From positions 75,374,727 through 75,438,726 of the forward strand of contig BTPG01000006.1 of assembly GCA_036245525.1 (NCBI GenBank): DNA of 64,000 nt, read 5' to 3'. Source of the DNA: Semisulcospira habei. Taxonomy: Eukaryota > Mollusca > Gastropoda > Semisulcospiridae. This document shows, in pieces, positions 61,640-64,000 of the stretch. Within the stretch, counting starts at the first letter, position 1, and each line of letters starts with the position of its first letter. The notes beneath the pieces are model-generated. The model saw nothing but the letters and a program-made list of their open reading frames with translations. It was not told the origin of the DNA and made no database searches. A program made the translations under genes and the position numbers.

Positions 61640-61725
61640 CGTTCAAGGGTGGTGCTAGAATAGCTAGGCGCCTCCAGGTGCTTCATGCTGTTCTGGTAGT
61701 ACCCTTGAACTATAACGGTTGGTTA
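61640..61725. mobile_element. Family C hairpin element
   Basis: GTTCAAGGGTGGTGCTAGAA and the right arm TTCTGGTAGTACCCTTGAAC are complementary; the inner stem is decayed. Confidence 0.6.
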
Positions 61726-61761
61726 TGAGTGATGTGTGTGTGCACATGCGTGAATGCGTGC

Positions 61762-61762
<1 letters not shown>

Positions 61763-61830
<68 letters not shown>

Positions 61831-62135
61831 TTTGTTTCTTTGTGCGTGCATGCAAGTGTGTGTGCGTGCGTTCAAGTGTGCGCTTCCATGTGCTTCAAAC
61901 TTTGCTGGCTCTGCCGTTAACTATTATGGTCGGTTATGAGTGATGTGCGTGCGCGTGCTTGTGTGCGTACATGCGTGAATGCGCGCGCGCGTGCGTGTAT
62001 GTGTAAGTCTGTGCTTGTGTGTGTTTGTATGTGTGTGTGTGTGTGCGTGCGTGCGTGCGTGAGGGCGTGTGTGCAAGTGTACGCGCGGGCGTGTGTGCAA
62101 GTCTGCGTGCGGGCGCGCGTGTGTATATGTGTGTT
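61763..62135. repeat. (GT)n and GT-rich tracts, partly duplicated
   Basis: A pure (GT)n of about 32 units (61766-61829) is followed by interrupted GT/GC/GCGT sequence to 62135. GGTTATGAGTGATGTG occurs at both 61721 and 61931, so about 210 bp were tandemly duplicated. Confidence 0.85.
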
Positions 62136-62864
62136 TCATGTACATGTTAAAGTGTTTGACTCCCGTGAGATGACCTTGGGTTCAGGGTTAAAACCAAATA
62201 ACTAACTAAAACGTTTAAAGTCCATCAGCTTACTTTTAACAATCGGTAATCAAAACTTCAAATTCAGCCTTGTATCCTTGCATTTGAAAAGGACCTATGA
62301 ACCAGAACATTGTTTTGTGTCATATAAATATTGCTACACTAGCGGTAAACTTAAATTTTCGTAAAGATCAGTCCAACGCCTACTATTAGCCGTCCAGTGC
62401 AGTCTCCTGTCATTCTCTACAATCACATAATCCTGTTAGAACAAGGTCACAATCCATCAAACAGCACTCACCCCCACCACCCCGAGTGGTGCTTTCTGAG
62501 ATCTCTCCTTCGTCGTTCACGACGAAGGAATAATGCCCTTTTTCGAACAGCCAGATGCAATTAACCACATGATGTTATGTCCACTACGTTTCACTATTTC
62601 AGCCCATCCTTGTTCTTATTCTACATCAACTTCAAAGAAAATTCCAACAAAGGAAAAAAACATTCTTTAGAAAAGACAATTTATTTGCCCTTTTTTTGTA
62701 TTTAATTATTTCTTTGTCGGGGTTTTCTTTGCATTTTTCACGCGTGGCAATTCCACCTATTTCGGTCAGAATTTCTCTTCAACTTTGTCGCAGTTTTCTT
62801 CGTTTGTTTAGTTTTCACACTTAGTTATTATAATTTTTAGTTACTTCGATTTTTATTTGTGCAG

Positions 62865-63029
62865 GTGCTGCGCCAGTCCCTGGAGAAGCTGGCTAACCTG
62901 TGGCAGCAGTGTGTGCGGGGCGTGGTGAACGTGGTCTATGTACCCGCCAAGCAAGGGGTGGAGACCATCCGCTCTAAGCTCACCATCGCCTACTCCAACA
63001 TCCGCAACGCCTACGACTACGGGAAGAGG
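62865..63029 (+). CDS. Exon E7: helical 55-residue segment
   Basis: The 165-base phase 0-0 exon lies between GTGCAG (62864) and GTTAGT (63030). The product begins VLRQSLEKLANLWQQCV and continues through VVYVPAKQGVETIR to NAYDYGKR. It is rich in Leu, Val, Lys and Gln with no Thr/Ser bias, and is predicted to be largely amphipathic helix. It contains one cysteine. I recognise no domain. It resembles E8 in starting VLR and in charge pattern, which hints at a repeated helical module with one exon per repeat. Confidence 0.75.
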
Positions 63030-63419
63030 GTTAGTGGGTTTACGCTCTACAATAATATGAATTGCAATTTAAGCCTTCGGTAACTAGCGATATTTTACAT
63101 TCAAATCCAGGAACTGCTATTATATGAAACAATAATTAATAACTTAATAACTCAATAATTAGAACAAGAATACTATATTCTTCTGTTTATTACGGATCTT
63201 TTAGAAATATATAAGGAACAAAGAACCACGCTTAAAAGGACAAGTACAATTGTGTTGTGCTTGTACTCTCTATGCGTTTTCCTTTCTTTCTTTCCTTTCT
63301 TTCTTGCACCTTACACGTTTGGCAGTTGCCTTTTCGGTCTGGATTAGGGATCGCTTGTCTATGCTAGATTACAATGTGCATCGCAAACCAAAGTATCTTA
63401 GCTTGTGAAGAAGTATTCT

Positions 63420-63498
63420 TTGACTCATTCAAGGAGCCCCGCATCAATAGCTTCGACGCTTTCGCAGCTATTAATGCCTGACGCCTAGAATGAGCCAA
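63420..63498. mobile_element. Family F-like hairpin
   Basis: TTGACTCATTCAAGGAGCCC opens it and CTAGAATGAGCCAA closes it. The stem is imperfect, and the end sequence matches TTAACTCATTC of the family F and C elements. Confidence 0.55.
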
Positions 63499-63663
63499 CT
63501 TTGTGGTGACTATTACACGAGTGATGGGCTGTGCTTTGTGCACATTATGGCTCTTAGTCATACTCACTAATATCACAGTCCGGCTCTTGAAGTACCATTA
63601 ACACCTGTATGTATGCAGACACTGGTACTGTTTACAGTGGTATGCGCCAGGGGAGTTGGAGGG

Positions 63664-63863
63664 TTAACCTCACTACGGCAGATGATTCATCGACCATTAT
63701 AATTCAAGGGCGGTGCCAGATTAGCTTGGCGCCTTTAGGCGCCAAGCTAATCTGGCACTACCCTTGAATTATCACAGTCGACCCGTCTCCTGGAACTAGT
63801 ACATAGTTGTTAAGTGACACATCTAAAATTTGGGAAATGCGACCTTGGAATTAAATGGGTTAA
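63664..63863. mobile_element. TTAACC-ended element with family C hairpin
   Basis: It starts TTAACC and ends GGTTAA. Inside, 63689-63783 is a long hairpin (ATTCAAGGGCGGTGCCAGAT with its near-perfect complement). It is the best preserved family C copy after 17836-17931. Confidence 0.65.
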
Positions 63864-63922
63864 AGATATGACCGACATTATAAAGCACCCAGTATACATG
63901 TCAGCATTTGTTCCTTCTTCAG

Positions 63923-64000
63923 GTTTTGCGCCGCACGTACAACTCGGTGAAGGACAACCTGAACAACTTCTACACAAACCTGTCTGGCTACTACAATCAG
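63923..64000 (+). CDS. Exon E8 (partial): helical segment
   Basis: The acceptor TCCTTCTTCAG ends at 63922. Phase 0, 26 codons to the window edge: VLRRTYNSVKDNLNN then FYTNLSGYYNQ. Like E7 it starts VLR and is helix-prone, with aromatic residues at intervals and one sequon (NLS). The exon may continue or end at CAG, the last bases of the window. Confidence 0.65.

Larger units (their letters stand above)
61469..62864 (+). other. Intron 6
   Basis: A 1,396-base phase-0 intron with acceptor TTTTATTTGTGCAG. It holds a family C fragment at the donor side, family B (61513-61592), a family C copy (61640-61725) and long GT-rich tracts. From 62160 to 62864 I see no element, only AT-rich sequence. Confidence 0.7.
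63030..63922 (+). other. Intron 7
   Basis: An 893-base phase-0 intron, GTTAGT to TTCTTCAG. It holds a family F-like hairpin (63420-63498) and a TTAACC-ended element with hairpin C (63664-63863). A short (CTTT)n tract lies near 63280-63305. The rest is AT-rich without recognised features. Confidence 0.7.

Overview
The window is animal nuclear DNA with long introns, abundant (TA)n/(GT)n/(CA)n microsatellites, several families of hairpin-forming mobile elements and multi-domain EGF coding sequence. A marine invertebrate, perhaps a mollusc, fits the repeat and hammerhead-ribozyme content, but that is inference and no taxon-specific marker is visible.

Almost everything coding belongs to ONE gene on the + strand that runs off both ends of the window. 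I can join eight exons by splice signals and by matching intron phase: 1-270 (partial), 2253-2603, 4797-17198, 21305-52672, 54676-59229, 60486-61468, 62865-63029 and 63923-64000 (partial). Together they give 50,171 coding bases, about 16,720 codons, with no in-frame stop. The first five introns are all phase 1 and the last two are phase 0. At four junctions (E1/E2, E2/E3, E3/E4 and the incoming edge of E2) splicing completes an EGF domain, supplying its last cysteine from the next exon, which independently supports the model. Neither the signal peptide nor the C-terminus is in the window.

Layout: (1) 1-4796, a tandemly duplicated 2.3-kb exon+intron unit, each exon coding three EGF-like domains and ending in a GC (not GT) donor. 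(2) 4797-17198, a 12.4-kb exon: 11 clustered EGF domains, then EGF domains alternating with Thr/Ser-rich linkers in an A-B-C higher-order repeat. (3) 17199-21304, an intron packed with mobile elements, including two copies of a type I hammerhead ribozyme, one in sense with the gene. (4) 21305-52672, a 31.4-kb single exon: 35 EGF modules with a W-D-P-C lead-in, then Thr/Ser/acidic regions without cysteines (a 30-bp minisatellite and a 10.7-kb array of 20-residue repeats). (5) 54676-61468, two exons of Thr/Pro/Lys-rich sequence with recurrent YTE-PR motifs, SGSG clusters and KLTTKAP repeats. (6) 62865-64000, short phase-0 exons coding helical, non-mucin sequence.

The product looks like a giant secreted or cell-surface mucin/proteoglycan-like EGF protein, a plausible component of mucus, adhesive, egg coat or extracellular matrix. 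I do not recognise it as a named protein, and its function is not demonstrated by the sequence. The introns carry at least six repeat families (called A to F here), several with TTAA at their ends, as expected of TTAA-targeting MITEs.
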